From contig JAIVFJ010000007.1 in assembly GCA_025765615.1 (NCBI GenBank), positions 186,001 through 250,000 of the forward strand: a DNA stretch of 64,000 bases, written 5' to 3'. The notes beneath the pieces are model-generated. The model was not told where the DNA came from and ran no database searches. It saw only the letters and a list, made by a program, of their open reading frames with translations. The stretch is from Zopfochytrium polystomum. Lineage: Eukaryota; Chytridiomycota; Chytridiomycetes; Chytridiales; Chytridiaceae. A program made the position numbers and the translations under genes. Positions 48,292 to 61,515 of the stretch are shown piece by piece. Within the stretch, counting starts at the first letter, position 1. Each line of letters opens with the position of its first letter.

Positions 48292-49059
48292 CCTGCCGGT
48301 TCCACCCTCAGCAACAGGGGCGCCCGAAGCGTCCTGAGCAGTTGCACCGCTTCTGGCCAAACTCCACCAACGGCCTGGCCCTTACCCACTCCCAAACCGG
48401 TCGGCTGTGGCTGTGGCCCAGGATGTCTTGCAAACATTCGGCAGCAAGTGTGAAGAACTACTGTTTGACTATCCTCCCATTTCAGAGTCAGATTCAACGT
48501 CACCCAATCATGCAGAGCTACGCAGGCTTCTGGAAATCCGACAAGCGGTATCCTTTGAAGGCTTCCCGAAAGTGGAAATTGCCCGCCTAAAGCTCATGTA
48601 CGCTGAGAAGAGAGTGAAGTACGCTAAGGAGAGAGTGATTGATGCGCTGGCCACAAAGGACAGTGCGCAAAGAACCTTAGACAGTGCTCAGGCCGCAAAG
48701 GACTCCGTCAGAAAGACGCTGGACAGCGCTAGGACGAGACTGGACAGCTGTCTTGACCTCATTGAAATGGGGCAGAAGCCTTCTGCAGACGCTGCTCCAC
48801 TTGAAGTGCGTCTCTGTCGAGCAGAGGAAAGGTGCAATGAGGCGAGATCTGATTTCAGTTCAGCAGAAGCCAGACTTGACACAGCAAGCTCAGACGTAAA
48901 GGACGCTGATCCAAACTCAATGAAGCTCTGGCGGAGCTCAGCGGAGTTGGAGAAAGCGATGGCTGAACTGAACAATCGCATTGAAGCACTGGAAAAGAAG
49001 CTTGGTTGGTGCTGCGTTCACATTTTGGATCGAAGCCTCACGTTTTGGTGAATCTTCCC
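48292..49059 (+). pseudogene. Coiled-coil/HNH_2 family, copy 4 (5' half)
   Basis: Carries the longest coiled coil of the family. After AQDVLQTFGSKCEELL come about 150 residues of Ala/Glu/Lys/Ser heptads with internal repeats (KDSAQRTLDSAQAAKDSVRK, RLDSC), then the stretch shared with copy 3 (RAEERCNEARSDFSSAEARL ... RIEALEKKLG). The donor-side intron sequence seen in copy 3 continues to about 49059, then is replaced by an unrelated palindrome. The HNH exon is gone. A -1 slip in DADPNSMKLW also damages the coil. The left edge is cut by the copia LTR. Confidence 0.8.
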
Positions 49060-49102
49060 ATATTGTAAACCAAGCCGCCGTTGGCGCCCTGGTTTACAAT
49101 AT
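49060..49102. repeat. 43-bp near-perfect palindrome
   Basis: Outer arms ATATTGTAAACCA and TGGTTTACAATAT pair perfectly over 13 bp; inside, CGCC-GTT-GGCG forms a second small stem. It begins exactly where HNH family copy 4 stops resembling copy 3. It could be a tiny inverted-repeat element, a replication or recombination hairpin, or a repair scar. Confidence 0.85.
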
Positions 49103-49334
49103 TTTTCCAAGTAGCATCTCCGAGGAGGTGAGAGGGGTAAATCGGCGAGGGGGCCTTTGCGAGCCCATTGGCAAGAGGCTGCAATTCAGTCAACGAAAGA
49201 CTATATATGCCCAAAATCAATGAACAAGGAAACAAGCAATCCCATCTTGCCCGGCGTCCAAAAGTTTGCTAAACCATGCCCACTTTCTCAACCATCACAT
49301 ATCGTCATAGGGCTGCTGCCACGGCCGCATCTTT

Positions 49335-52300
49335 TCACTTCACCAGACGTAGCTCGCTCTCGCCAGTATCGGCGTGGTGGGTTCTTGCCTCGTCCAAGCT
49401 CTTGTACAGGCTGTGCGCAGTCTGCACAACGTCGTCCGGGATTCCTAAGAGGCGGAAGGGCAGGGAGGCGGAGCGGCAGGCCAGGCAGGGCAAAGGAAGA
49501 GCAGCAGTGAGAGGGGCGTGGAAGGCAGATGAAAGATCACTAAATATGTGGGGGACACGATTCAAGAACTGACCTGCCAGTCGTGCAATCTCAATGCCGT
49601 GAGAACGGTCCGCCAGGCCATCTTCGAGTTCGTACAAGAACGCAAACGCTCCGCCCTGCAACATTTTGCACCAGAAACATGAAGGAGCCAGAGAACATTG
49701 AGAAAATCTACCATTGAAATAGAAAAATGAAGCACATACATCATCGTGTATCTTCATTCGATAGTATCGCACCAGCGACGCAGCGTTTACCTCTTCGTCT
49801 TCCCCGAAGCTCTTTGGAAGTAGCGCGCGAATCTCGTGGTGGTGGGTGGCGAAGAGCGTCAAGGACCGATTGACCGCCAAGAGCCTCTTTAAAATTGCGC
49901 ATGCGATCGACAGCCCGTCCTGCGAGGCCGTGCCTCGGCCCAGCTCGTCCACGATTACCTGCGAGTATGAATATTCAAAATAAGGATCATTGTGGAAATA
50001 AATTGTTCCAGTGTGGGTCAGCGATAGTATTGGTAGCAAAGCAGGGGAGCTCGAACCAGGCTCCGGCTGTCCGCGTTCCTCAAGATATTTGCAGTTTCCG
50101 TCATTTCGACCTTTTGATCAGTAGAAGCGTTCCGTGTCACTTACAAACCCTCGCGTGTCCCAAACAAAAGCCAAAAACAAACAAGAGGTGCTCACCATGA
50201 AAGTGGACTGATTCCCGGCAAGGTTGTCGCTCGAGCCAATCCGCGAGAACAATTTATGCACAATGCCAATAGTGGCAGTCTCCGCCGGCACAAACAGTCC
50301 GGCTTGGGCCATGAGGACAATGATTGCGCTTGGCTCTGTTGTTAGGTTGTGCGGCTTCCCACCTGCACTTACCATTGGCGAAGAAAAGTGCTTTTGCCAC
50401 CCATGTTCGCCTGAAAAGTATCACCCGTGTGACGATTTTGGACAAATTAACAAGCCGTGAGGCAACTTACACCAGTGACGACCCATACAGGGGTTTCGGT
50501 GGACAAATGAAGATCATTTGGAACAAACTGCAATAAATGAGTTGTGAGTTTGGGTACTTCACGAAAAAGAGGATATCTCTGTCCACACATACCGATGTGT
50601 CACGGTTCAGTTGCATTTTTTCCACGACGGGATGTCGCCCTTTTCGTATCAGGAGCTCGGGTCTGCGTTGCCTTATTTAAGTGCCCGTGCATTTGAAAAA
50701 CTTGGCAACTTACGCGTCGGAAATCAGAGGCCGACAATATGAGCGCTCTATAGAGAGTTCGGCCATCGCGGACGCAACGTCGATCTCGGCAACGGCTCTC
50801 GATGTCAAAATGATGCTCGATGTCTCCTCCTTGATCTGAAAGCCCATAATGAAATTCTAAGAACAGATGGATTGAGAAACAATTCAGTCTACCAACCTCC
50901 TGACAAGCGCTGTCGAAAACGTTTCGCTCTATCGAATCGATCTGGGTCTCAAGACTAGCCAGGGCATCAAACAATTCGGACCACAGCTTGAAGAGAGTGA
51001 AAGCGGGTTGGCTACTTGAAATTCAAATAGCCACAGCCCACCTTGTGTCTGTACTGTCGTTTGTTAGTGAGTTTCTGCCGGGGCAAGTCTTCTATCTGAG
51101 GGTCGCTTGCAAGAGACTTTGGAAAGCCCGCACTCTTTCCTTTATGAATTTGAATCACAGGGCCGTCGCGAGGATCTACCGTCAAAGCGACATCGCAACC
51201 TGAAGGCAATAATTGAACTGTCATCAGTACTCTTGACACAGTGAAATAAAGTAAAAACAAATTACGGTGTTTTTTCGAAATTTGGTTAAGCACAACCAAT
51301 GCTTTGGATTTACACAACTGGTATTTCTGGAAAATCTCGTCCAGCTCTTTCGAAACGCCAGGAGAAATGGTGCCCACTTTCATTCCAGTCGCGCTGAATG
51401 ACTTCTTTTCGCTGCCGTCCTTTGTGATCATCCGGGTGTTGTCGGTAGAGTCTTGGCTGAGCAGGTCTTGTTGCCTGGCAGCCAGCGAGTCGAGCGGATC
51501 CAATTGCTCTGCGACTGCCTTGAGGGCAAGGGATGGGCCCGCTGCGGGGTCCAGGCGTTTCAGGAATCGGTCGAGGAGGTTGCGCAGCTTGCGTATAGAC
51601 CCAAGCGACTGTACGATGGTCGTCAAGTCGACGTGGCGCGCGGAATTCAAGTGGAGGCGCTGGAGGGCCCTCTCAATATCGCGGAAAGACACAAGCGCGG
51701 CTCGTGTTTCCCGCATGAGCTCAGGATTCTCCCGGAACACCTCGATAAGGTCCAGCTGATGATTGATTCGGTCGATTGCAATAGATGGGTTCTCTGTTTA
51801 TTGGAGGAATCAGCTTGTTCCAGCAACACTGTTACTTACTTAGCCGCGAAGCGAGGAGGCGACTTCCTGGCGCCGTTTTGGTGCGGTCCAGCTCGTGGAA
51901 GAGAGTTCCTTTCTTGTCTCCCTCCCGTATGGACCTGACAATCTCCAAAGAGGCGACGGTCGACGCATCCAAGTGCATGACCAAATGCTGTTCATTTAGA
52001 CCGTCCACATGAAAGTACGGGCTCAAACCATAGAAATTCGCATTGACATAGGACAGCAAGGCTCCTGCTGCCATCATCGCCTCCTCCGGCACCGACATCT
52101 CCCGTTTTAAAACCGCCGCGGGGCTCGACCGCACGTTGAGCAGAGGGAGCTGCAGCTTGGGGTCCATTTTAGCGAGAAAATGGTGAAATGTCTTCAGACA
52201 GTCGTCCCGCCCAAACGACTGCGCCTTCAGAGGTGTAATTGTCAGGTGCTCCACGCGCTTGCGCTCCCGGAGCGCTTCGTACACGGTGGGTGGCGCGTCT

Positions 52301-53329
52301 TCGCTGACAATCACCTCCGCCGGGTCCACTCGGGCCAGCATAGACGAAAGCGCCTCGGGTGCGCACTGCGTCACAACAAAGTCGCCGGTGTTGATGTCTC
52401 CCCAGGCCAGGCCTAAACGCGTTGAGTCACCATCACCCAGTGCTGCGACCGACAACAGGAACTGATTCTGACGCATGGACTCCTCTGTGTCGTTCAGGGC
52501 GGTGCCTGGTGTAACGATGCGCGTCACTGCACGCGAAAAGTTCTTGCCAAGCGACATAAAGTCCCTAGCAACTTGCGAGACGATCGCGACGGTTTTGCCG
52601 TGCTCAATCAAACGCTCCACGTATCGATTCAACGAGGCAAGCGGGAAACCGCACATGCCAGTTTTGCTGATGGCCAAGTCAAGAAGGTTTGCGATTTCCT
52701 CGAAGTACGGTTGAATGCTGTAGATTTCATAGAAGCCGCCGACTTGCGTCAAAAGGATGTGGTCCGGGTATTTCGACTGAATAAAAAGTATTTCGTCTTT
52801 CAGGGTCCGCGGCACGCCGTGCCGGTCAAGGCGAAACCTGCGGTAAGAAGTGTCAAAGGTCGCTGGTCCAGCTCAGTCCAGCACAATCCGACTAGTTTGG
52901 TCCAACTCACTGTGGTGAATCCGGCTCGTCGATCGCTTCCCTCCTTTCATTACCTACCCAATTTGCATCGTCCTGGGTGTCATTGTCCACAACGTTGTTC
53001 CCACCCTCAGCGACCGGAATCGGCACTGGCCTCCTATTCGTAAGATGCACTCGGATGCGAGTTTCCACGACTTCTGAATACGGACTATCCTCGCCGGTTT
53101 TTTTCCGCGATTTGGTTGCTTTGAAACGTCGAGGAGGAAGTAAGGACAAACAGACGGTTGGGAACTGCCCGGGCACGGTGACTATCTGTGAGCTCGTGAT
53201 TGAGAGCGCAGGAATGCGAACGGTGCCATCCGTTGTGGTAATGCCGCGGAGTAATGGAGTGGCGGTGCAGCGCGCCGCGCGTGGGTGCAGCCGGCATGGC
53301 GAGCGGGTAATGGTGTTCAGCGAATGCAT
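49335..53329 (-). CDS. MSH1: Mitochondrial MutS homologue MSH1
   Basis: MutS ATPase that recognises mismatches, here the mitochondrial form. About thirteen exons; the first are 53329-52911, 52837-51840, 51793-51266, 51199-51042 and 50986-50897. The N-terminus ([21 protein letters not shown]) is Arg-rich and suits mitochondrial import. Domain I has [17 protein letters not shown] with the Phe-x-Glu mismatch wedge. The connector has ITRIVTPGT; the lever has [16 protein letters not shown] and [11 protein letters not shown]. The clamp is helical, and KGRHPVVE opens the ATPase. The Walker [11 protein letters not shown], the Q-loop/STFM plus [14 protein letters not shown], Walker [16 protein letters not shown] and FATHHHE are all in order, each spliced in frame. 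The end [17 protein letters not shown] is complete. No GIY-YIG domain, as expected outside plants. Looks fully functional. Confidence 0.93.
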
Positions 53330-53565
53330 GCAGACGAGACGAGCCAGGGATTGTGGCGGGGCAGGTCGGTCGGTCAGCTTGTCCGGTTTTTCTTCCGCGT
53401 CAGACGCAGCTCCAAAAGCAAAAAAGGCTGATTGAGGGTTTGGCAGTATATTAAAGGAGGACGAGGGGAAAAGCAAGATCGCATAGCCGCCCGGAGATCG
53501 GGGAACGGCACAAGACGTGCACACCCGAAAAGCTCCAGCGTACATTCCATCTCGTAGTTTCAAAC

Positions 53566-54810
<1,245 letters not shown>

Positions 54811-55033
54811 GGCTGCCAGTTGGTTCGGAAAGCGCTGTCGTTGCGTTCGGCTTTTGAAGTGGTTCAAGTCGTGGCAGCCCAGTTTTGGCAAAGGTGAGGC
54901 TGATCCGAGCAAGCGGTTCACAGGCGAGTCCGAGCCATGCGCCTTGTCAAGAAAAAAGTCGCCATCTTTCCTTTCTTTCTTTCGTTTTCTCTTTCGTTTT
55001 TTTTCTCCCACCCGTCCATCTGTGTGGATTGTG
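54811..55033. promoter_or_regulatory. Shared divergent promoter, E2 and RRN3
   Basis: The 223 bp between the two start codons must hold both promoters. A T/C-rich tract (about 54960-55010) is the main feature; no TATA box is seen, as is common for divergent housekeeping pairs. This assumes the RRN3 start at 55034. Confidence 0.6.
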
Positions 55034-58000
55034 ATGGCGCCAGCCTCCTCGCTGACGGCCACCGTCGCCCTCTCCTCATCTTCCAAGAAACCTACAATCT
55101 CCTCCGCCTCCTCTCTCTCGAAGACTCTTCTCCCATTCCCCTCGCAAATGCGGTCGCCCTCCCTATCCGATGTCATTGTTCCCTTGTCCCGTGATTGCAG
55201 CGCTGCTCAGCCAAGAGAGGTTCCTCTCGACGCTGGTAACAGCAGCAGCAGCGGCAGGCGTGCGATCGGCGTTGATGCCGATCGCCGCCTTGCACAGTTG
55301 AATGTAAAAGGAATTGACGGATCGTGTGTAACAAAAAGCCATGTTGACGCTCCGCTCGTCGAAATTGACAATAAAGGGTTGCTGGTTGTTGGGAGCCGTA
55401 TGGCTGAAAATGTCTTCCTGTCCTCGTCACCGTCGCCGTCCCCATCGATTGCGGTGCCCGGCGTTGTTCGGAGCAAGCGCGATCGCTCCGCAATCCTCTC
55501 TCCTCCAACGTCGTCGCCGGCCCGTGTCACCGCATCCGACTCAAGCTTCGGTTCGTCCGGAGCTTCCATGGCCGTTCCTCGTCTTGACAGCAAACGGACA
55601 AAATTGCAGCTCGCCTCCCTTCCCCTTCCCCTGCCGGTGTCTGCAGTTTCTGCAGTTGCAGCCGCTGCTCTTGCGCGCTCATCTTCGATACCCAACATTC
55701 CTAAGACGGCCGCGGCATCGCCATCAATGACGGCACCCACTCGTGCTCGATTTGGTTCAAGTCAAGGTGCAACTCTCCAGTCGGCATTCCGCTCCAATTC
55801 CTCGCCATCCCTGCTTTCTCCAACGAACCAAAGCCCTTCCGATCAACTCGGCAAAAAGTCTGTCCGATTTGGCAGCGAAATGGCGGGTGATAACGGCGAT
55901 GAGGAGGAAGAGGAAGGAATGTCCGAATGGAGCGAAGACCGAATAACTGAAACAATCATGTCGACGATTGCGAAGGTTCAACAGGTCTGCGCTTTTCTTG
56001 CCGCTACTATCGCCCGTATCTAATAAGATTTTCGATGAACAGGGAGAACGCTACGCATTATTGACACTGGTGGAAGCAATCGATCAACGACCAAACGCTT
56101 CAAATAGGCTTTCAAGGCAAGCCCTTACAGTTTGGATAAACGTATTCGCCGGGGTCGTCTCGAGCCTCACCCCTGCGTTTTCCCGCCTCGTTGATGCAAT
56201 ACTTGCACTGCCTTGGTGTTCGTCCAGAAGCGACGAGGAGGACTTGATCGTTGCTTATAAGCACTTGCTGGAAAATTTGTGCTCTGCCCATGCATTCTAT
56301 GTCAGGCCTGTGCTTGAAATGCTTGTCAGGTCTTTCAGAAACGGTGAGACTCGATAAAATATTTGTCATCTTACTCAACTGCATTCGTACAATTAGTTCA
56401 AAAACGAGCGAAAAGTGAAAGCCAGGCTTCTCTTTCCATAAAATTCGACCACATTCACACCGCTTTGGAAGGAGTGCTCCGTCTTGTTCCAACTGCGTCT
56501 ACCCTCATGGTTCCCATTATTTCGACAAATTTCCCGCACAAGACATCAGACGTCCAAGAGCAAGTTTGGTTTTTCCGAAATGCGATGCGGATTTGCCAGT
56601 ACCAGCCCGTGTTGCAAGATTCGGTTTGGTCTTTGGCTATTGACCGTCTTGTGCAGATCGACGTAAGTTCTCTCTTCAGGCGCAGTCGATTTGTTTCTCA
56701 CTGTTTACAGGTTGAAATTCAAACTGCTCTGGACGATTTTACCGCGGAAGAGTTTAGTGCATTTGAAGCTGCCTGCTTCGACCCTGATCAAGAGATCGTA
56801 GCAGAGGCCGAAGCCAGCGGATCGTTCGCTGTGGTCGGGAAGGGCGGAGTTTCTGACCCTTTGAATGAAAGCCTCAATTTGGAGGATGACGATGGTGACG
56901 ATTCGGATAGCGACTCTTCAACCGCCTCGGATGACGTGGAAGGAAAGATTGAAGAAATGAAGCTCTGGATTGTCAAGTTGGATTCCGTTCTTCACTTCAT
57001 GATGAGTCAAACCAAAAAAATAGCTACTGCTGCCGCTAGCGTCTCCGCGACCCAAGCCGAAATGTTTTTCGACTGCCTCGTCCGCGTTTTTGAACGAACC
57101 ATCCTCCCCACACACAAGTCTCGCTTTTCCCAGTTTCTCCTCTTCTACGCGTGCTCACTATCACCAGCCTGCTCGGAGCGGTTCCTCGTTCTTCTCGCTC
57201 GAAAAACTTTCGATCCAACATTTTCCAATATAACACGAATCGCTGCAACGGGCTACCTCGCAAGCTTCGTTGCAAGAGCGAAATTCTTGGATGCAGCGTC
57301 GGTTCGCGAATGTCTGCGCATGCTAAACGGCTGGGCCCTTCGATATGTGGATGCGTTCGAGAATGATGGGGGTTTGCTGCAGAGCGTCAACGCAGACGGT
57401 TTTCCCTCAACTGATGCTATCAGACAACACGAGACTTTCTACGCGGCCATCCAGGCGCTCATGTACATCTTCTGCTTCCGATGGCGTGACATTGTAAATT
57501 CGGAGTCTGGGGCTCCTCAGGCTACGAACCAACTTCCAGTTGAAATGACCGGATTCCAACGGATTATGATGTCCAAGTTTTCGCCTTTACGGGTGAGCAA
57601 CCTTTGCTTGCTCTTCAGCGCCCGCAGTCCTCCTTAATGCTAACAATTTCTTTTGCAGATTTGCACACGGTCCATAGTGAACGAATTCGCTCGTCTCACT
57701 CACAAGCTCGACCTTCTCTATTGTTACAATTACATTCGCGGCACTGCCCAGCCTTCATCATCCCCGAAGCTCCAGCCTGAGGCAGAATCAGCGGAAGTTC
57801 CTGTGAACGAGCAGCCAGCCCCTGAACAGGATCTCCCAGAGACACACGCAAGCTACATTGACGACTTCTTCCCATTCGACCCTTGCCAACTTCCAATGAC
57901 GTCCAGACTGATCAAAAGCGTGTACACGGAATGGAACACGGACGATAATGACTCAGAAGATGATGAGGATGAGGACGAAGTTATCGGGCAAAGCGCCGAT

Positions 58001-58219
58001 ACAGCAGGTGACTCGAGGATGTCAAACGAAGAGGACGATGAGGATAGCAGCGATGAGGAGGATGACATAAAAACGCTTACTCAGCTGGAAAGAGGGATAG
58101 GCTTCCGGTCAAGAGTGAGCAGCTCTGCTTCTCTGAAGCATTCGACACAGCTTCAGGATGATGGCATTGATCTTATTAGTTCGTCGTTGGAGGTGATGAG
58201 CACAAGCTCGGATTTTTAA
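55034..58219 (+). CDS. RRN3: RNA polymerase I initiation factor Rrn3 (TIF-IA)
   Basis: Bridges Pol I to the rDNA promoter complex and sets rRNA output in response to growth. Exons 55034-55984, 56043-56343, 56397-56662, 56711-57592, 57659-58219 give 986 aa. The first 300 residues are Ser/Pro-rich and disordered, longer than in yeast, and end in an acidic stretch. The HEAT-repeat core follows: LLTLVEAIDQRPNAS, LLENLCSAHAFYVRPVLEMLV, FDHIHTALEGVLRLVP, then an acidic loop (EDDDGDDSDSDSS) where family members are phosphorylated, LDSVLHFMM, FLLFYACSL and ARKTFDP. The FYAAIQALMYIFCFRW and YIDDFFPFDPCQLPMTS hallmarks of Rrn3 close the core before an acidic C-terminus. An upstream in-frame ATG (54803 frame) overlaps the E2 start and is less likely. 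Confidence 0.93.
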
Positions 58220-58431
58220 AGTTTTTTGCTTTTTGATTTTATGTTGGTCATATCCATGTGTTTCTTCGCTCCGTTGATGAAGGGTTTACACGAGCTTTTT
58301 CTCCGCTTTTTTTTTTATGCCCCCATAAAGCGGCATCAAAGTGTTATTCCACGAACAGCACAGTTTTCAGAGACCGAACGTCGCGTTTATTTCGAAGGCA
58401 GCGCAGCTCAGCCATTTCCGATCGCAACCCC

Positions 58432-60601
58432 TCAGGCAGTAAGGGAGAACGACTCAAACTTTCTGCGAAACTCCTCATCGAACAACGCGAGATCCCGCTC
58501 GTCACGAAGCACTCCCTGCGAATTTGTACATACAGTGAGAAAATGCTTCACTGTGCCAGTCAACGTTTATTCGTACCTTTGGCAGATACCCCAACAACTG
58601 CGACGCGTGCTCGTGAAGTAGCCGCTGTCGCTCTTGCTCGATTACTTGCTGTCTGTACTCTTCGAGCATTTTTTCTCGTGCACGCTCAGCCATCTGCTGC
58701 TCATACTCTAGCTGTATAAGTTTGCGACGCTCGTCTACCAGCGCGTCAACCGCCCTCTTATGCTCGAGCTGCTTCATTCGACGGCGTTGCGCGTTAAGCT
58801 GTTCCAGATGTTCGTCCAGAGCGAACTTTTCCATCATCTATATGTTCAATTTGCAGGTATTTAGTGCCAAGTACAGTCTATCACCAACAAGGATGTGAAT
58901 AACGCTACCTTCTGTCGGAACACATTCTCATCTTCGCGCTCCTTCTGAAGGCGGCGCTTCTTTTCCTGGACCTGCTGCTGATAGGCATCCAGCAATTCAA
59001 GCCTTTTTCGAATGCGAGTGCGGAGAAGTTCCTGTGCGTTGTGGTTCGTTAGCTGGTCACAATAGACGAAAGAACAAAAACCGCACTTGATCCCGTGCCC
59101 GCTCCTTCTCCTCCGCCTCCTCTTGGTACAAATCGATTCTGAGCTGCTCCAATTCGGCTTTTGCACGCTCTTGCCGTTCCATTTCCGCGGCGAGCTGCGT
59201 CGGGGTTAGTGAGCAAGGCTCCTCTAGAGTCCTAGCAACAGCATCAAAAATACCTTGTCGTAAATGACATTCTTCTCTTCGTCGATGGCCTTTCGCTTTT
59301 CTCGCATCTCCTCCTCCCGCTGAATCTGGAGGCGTGCGTACTCCTGGATGCGCTGGTTCTCGGCAACCTGCCGAAGCCGCTCCTGCTCCTTCCACCGCTC
59401 CCGCTCTTGCATGAACTCTTCGATGAACTGCTTCGTCTCACGTTGCTTTTCCAGCCGCGCTTGCTGTTCTCTGGATGATTCTTAGGTCCTCACTATCTCT
59501 CAGTTTATCACGTTCAAACCTGCTGTCCTCCTCCAGAATCTTTTGCACGATTTCATCGACCATGGCCTTGTCGCGGAGAAACTGCTCGTACTCGGCTTGC
59601 TTGCGAACGTCCGAGTCGGCTAGCTGGCTCTGCAGCGCGTCGCGATACTGCAAGCTGCGTTCGTACATTGCTTGCTCCTGCTCCAGCTCTTTTCGCCGCT
59701 GCTCCTCGAGCTGCAGGTTCATCTCGTGGATGCGCTCAGCTTCTGCGGCCTGTCGGGGCGGAGCGACGTTTACAGGCACAAAGGATAAGTGAACGTTTTG
59801 CGGTTAAAGTGTCCAACCTTACCCTCTCCTTTTGCAGGAACAGATGCCTCTGCTGGATCTGGATGGCTCGCTCCTTGTTCATGTAGGCGTAGTTGAGCTT
59901 CTTTTCCAGCTCTCGCAGCTCTTCGCTATTTTCCCGGATCGACTGTCGCAACTTTTCTTCCCTAATTTGCTCCTCCCGACGTCGCTGTATTTCTTCCACT
60001 ACCATCTCCTCTTCGCGCTGTTTCAGCTCACGCTCCTCTTTTTTCCGTATGTTCTGTGCATTCATTTGAAGTTTATGGGGGTTTTTTGAAGCAGTGAGTA
60101 GAATAATACACCGTCAGTCAAGTCCTTGCAATCAGCGAAATCGGAATAAAAAGCGGAAAAATCAAGCACAAAAGCAGGGCAAACCAGACCTCCTCGAGGG
60201 CCATCTGCGTCTTCAGCTCCTCATCTCTCTGCCGCAGGTTCCGAAGCCTCCGCGTGTTCTCGGCCCGCTCGTCGGAGCATAGGTTCTTGCGAAAGACAAT
60301 GTCCTGGTTCAGCACTTTGATGAGGTCTTCGCGCTGGAACTCCCTTTTTTGGAGTTGCGCCTCGCGCTTCTCGATCGATCTGCGGGATGTTGCCGCCTAG
60401 TGAAATTCGTGGGGAGGGAGGCGGAATGCGCGCAGGAGGTTGGGATGAAGGGCGACGGGGTTGGCAGAGCAAGCATGCGTGTTAGAGGCGGGTTAACGCT
60501 TTCGTGGGAGCCCTCGATCTTCCAAAATCGGGCGCTGCCGATTACGCTCCCGCAAGCGACGGCAGGGTGTGGTGTACAAGCGGGGGCAAAGCAGAAGCCA
60601 T
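58432..60601 (-). CDS. MNS1: MNS1-like flagellar coiled-coil protein
   Basis: MNS1 lies inside the doublet microtubules of motile cilia and flagella. Almost the whole protein is coiled coil rich in Glu, Arg and Gln, spread over about seven exons. The diagnostic end is clear: LNAQRRRMKQLEHKRAVDALVDERRKL, then LLHEHASQLLGYLPK spliced to GVLRDERDLALFDEEFRRKF and the stop at 58432, matching the MNS1 C-terminus motif for motif. The first exon is tentative: 60601-60546 (MASALPPLVHHTLPSLAGA) joins SIEKREAQLQKREFQREDLIKVLNQD in frame across 60545-60380. Internal exon ends were read only roughly. Its presence argues that the organism makes flagellated zoospores. It converges with RRN3, 212 bp apart. 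Confidence 0.9.
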
Positions 60602-60914
60602 GCCCACCATAAACTCGACAATTTGTGCTTCCTTTTGAGTGCGGACAATTTGTGGAAAAGAAAGCCCACCAACCACCAGCCCATCTCGGAGACGCTTGAC
60701 CGTATGCGCACGCTGCAGTTTACAACCTGTTGTCGCGAAAACGTGAGCACACTGAAGAGACGGTTTTCCGCTGCGAAGGGGGAGACTCCACATAAGAGTC
60801 CAAACACCCAAATGGGCTAAAACTGTTCGGTTAAGTATCCCAAACGCAATCGGTGCATATATTAAATTCAGAGAAGCGAACTGAGTGAAAGGGTCTCAAA
60901 AAGCTCCCTCATCA
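60602..60914. other. Intergenic between MNS1 and uS17m
   Basis: About 310 bp; no gene seen. It should contain the MNS1 promoter and the 3' end of the uS17m gene. Confidence 0.6.
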
Positions 60915-61474
60915 CTACTGCTTGCCAGTACCGAATAGATTATCAATCTTTCGTGGAGGTGTTGGTTTTGGTACCTTTCAAGCAATGCAACCCAACGATT
61001 AGCCAAACGAAAAGTGCAACAACGCAAAATGAATGGATATACCGGTGCGGCCTGGCTGTGCATCACCCCAAACTCATCCACGTAGCGTGCGGCCGGCCGA
61101 ACGATGTCGCCAAGAGTGTACCGCTTGGTTTTGCTGATTTGTCGGCACGAATCTATCCGAACCCAGTCACCGACAACGCAGCTCTCCGTCTCGTCGTGAG
61201 CGAGAATGTTCTTGTGCTTAACGACGGGCTGCGTTTCGAAAAACGATGCGTCGGGCGGAAAGTGATTGAGAATGGTCAATGGACTGTGCCGATCTGAGGG
61301 ATGACCAAAATTCCGGAAATGCGGCGTTACCTTCAGGACGACAGGGTGCATGCGAGATTTGGCGGTCCGGACCTTGATGGTCTTGGCCATGTGCGTGCCA
61401 ACCACGATGCCCATTACGGAGTGTACTTTGCGGGCGCTGGCCTCAACGGCCTTCACGGCTGCATTCGAGCTCAT
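60915..61474 (-). CDS. MRPS17: Mitochondrial ribosomal protein uS17m
   Basis: Primary 16S-type rRNA binder of the small mitochondrial subunit. Exons 61474-61331, 61228-61043, 60974-60915 give 129 aa, against about 85 in bacteria, with the usual mitochondrial extension. Landmarks: MGIVVGTHMAKTIKVRTAKS, then HPVVLK joined to PVVKHKNILAHDE, then CVVGDWVRIDSCRQISKTKRYTL and DIVRPAARY. The last exon (VPKPTPPRKIDNLFGTGKQ) is inferred from an intron with a GGCTAAT branch site; unspliced, the frame would run on for some 35 low-quality codons. An upstream in-frame ATG at 61519 overlaps the stop of the neighbouring transacylase by four bases and is less likely than 61474. Confidence 0.9.
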
Positions 61475-61515
61475 TCGCGTTTGTTCTAGATTTGACAAGT
61501 CCACATGTTGACCCT

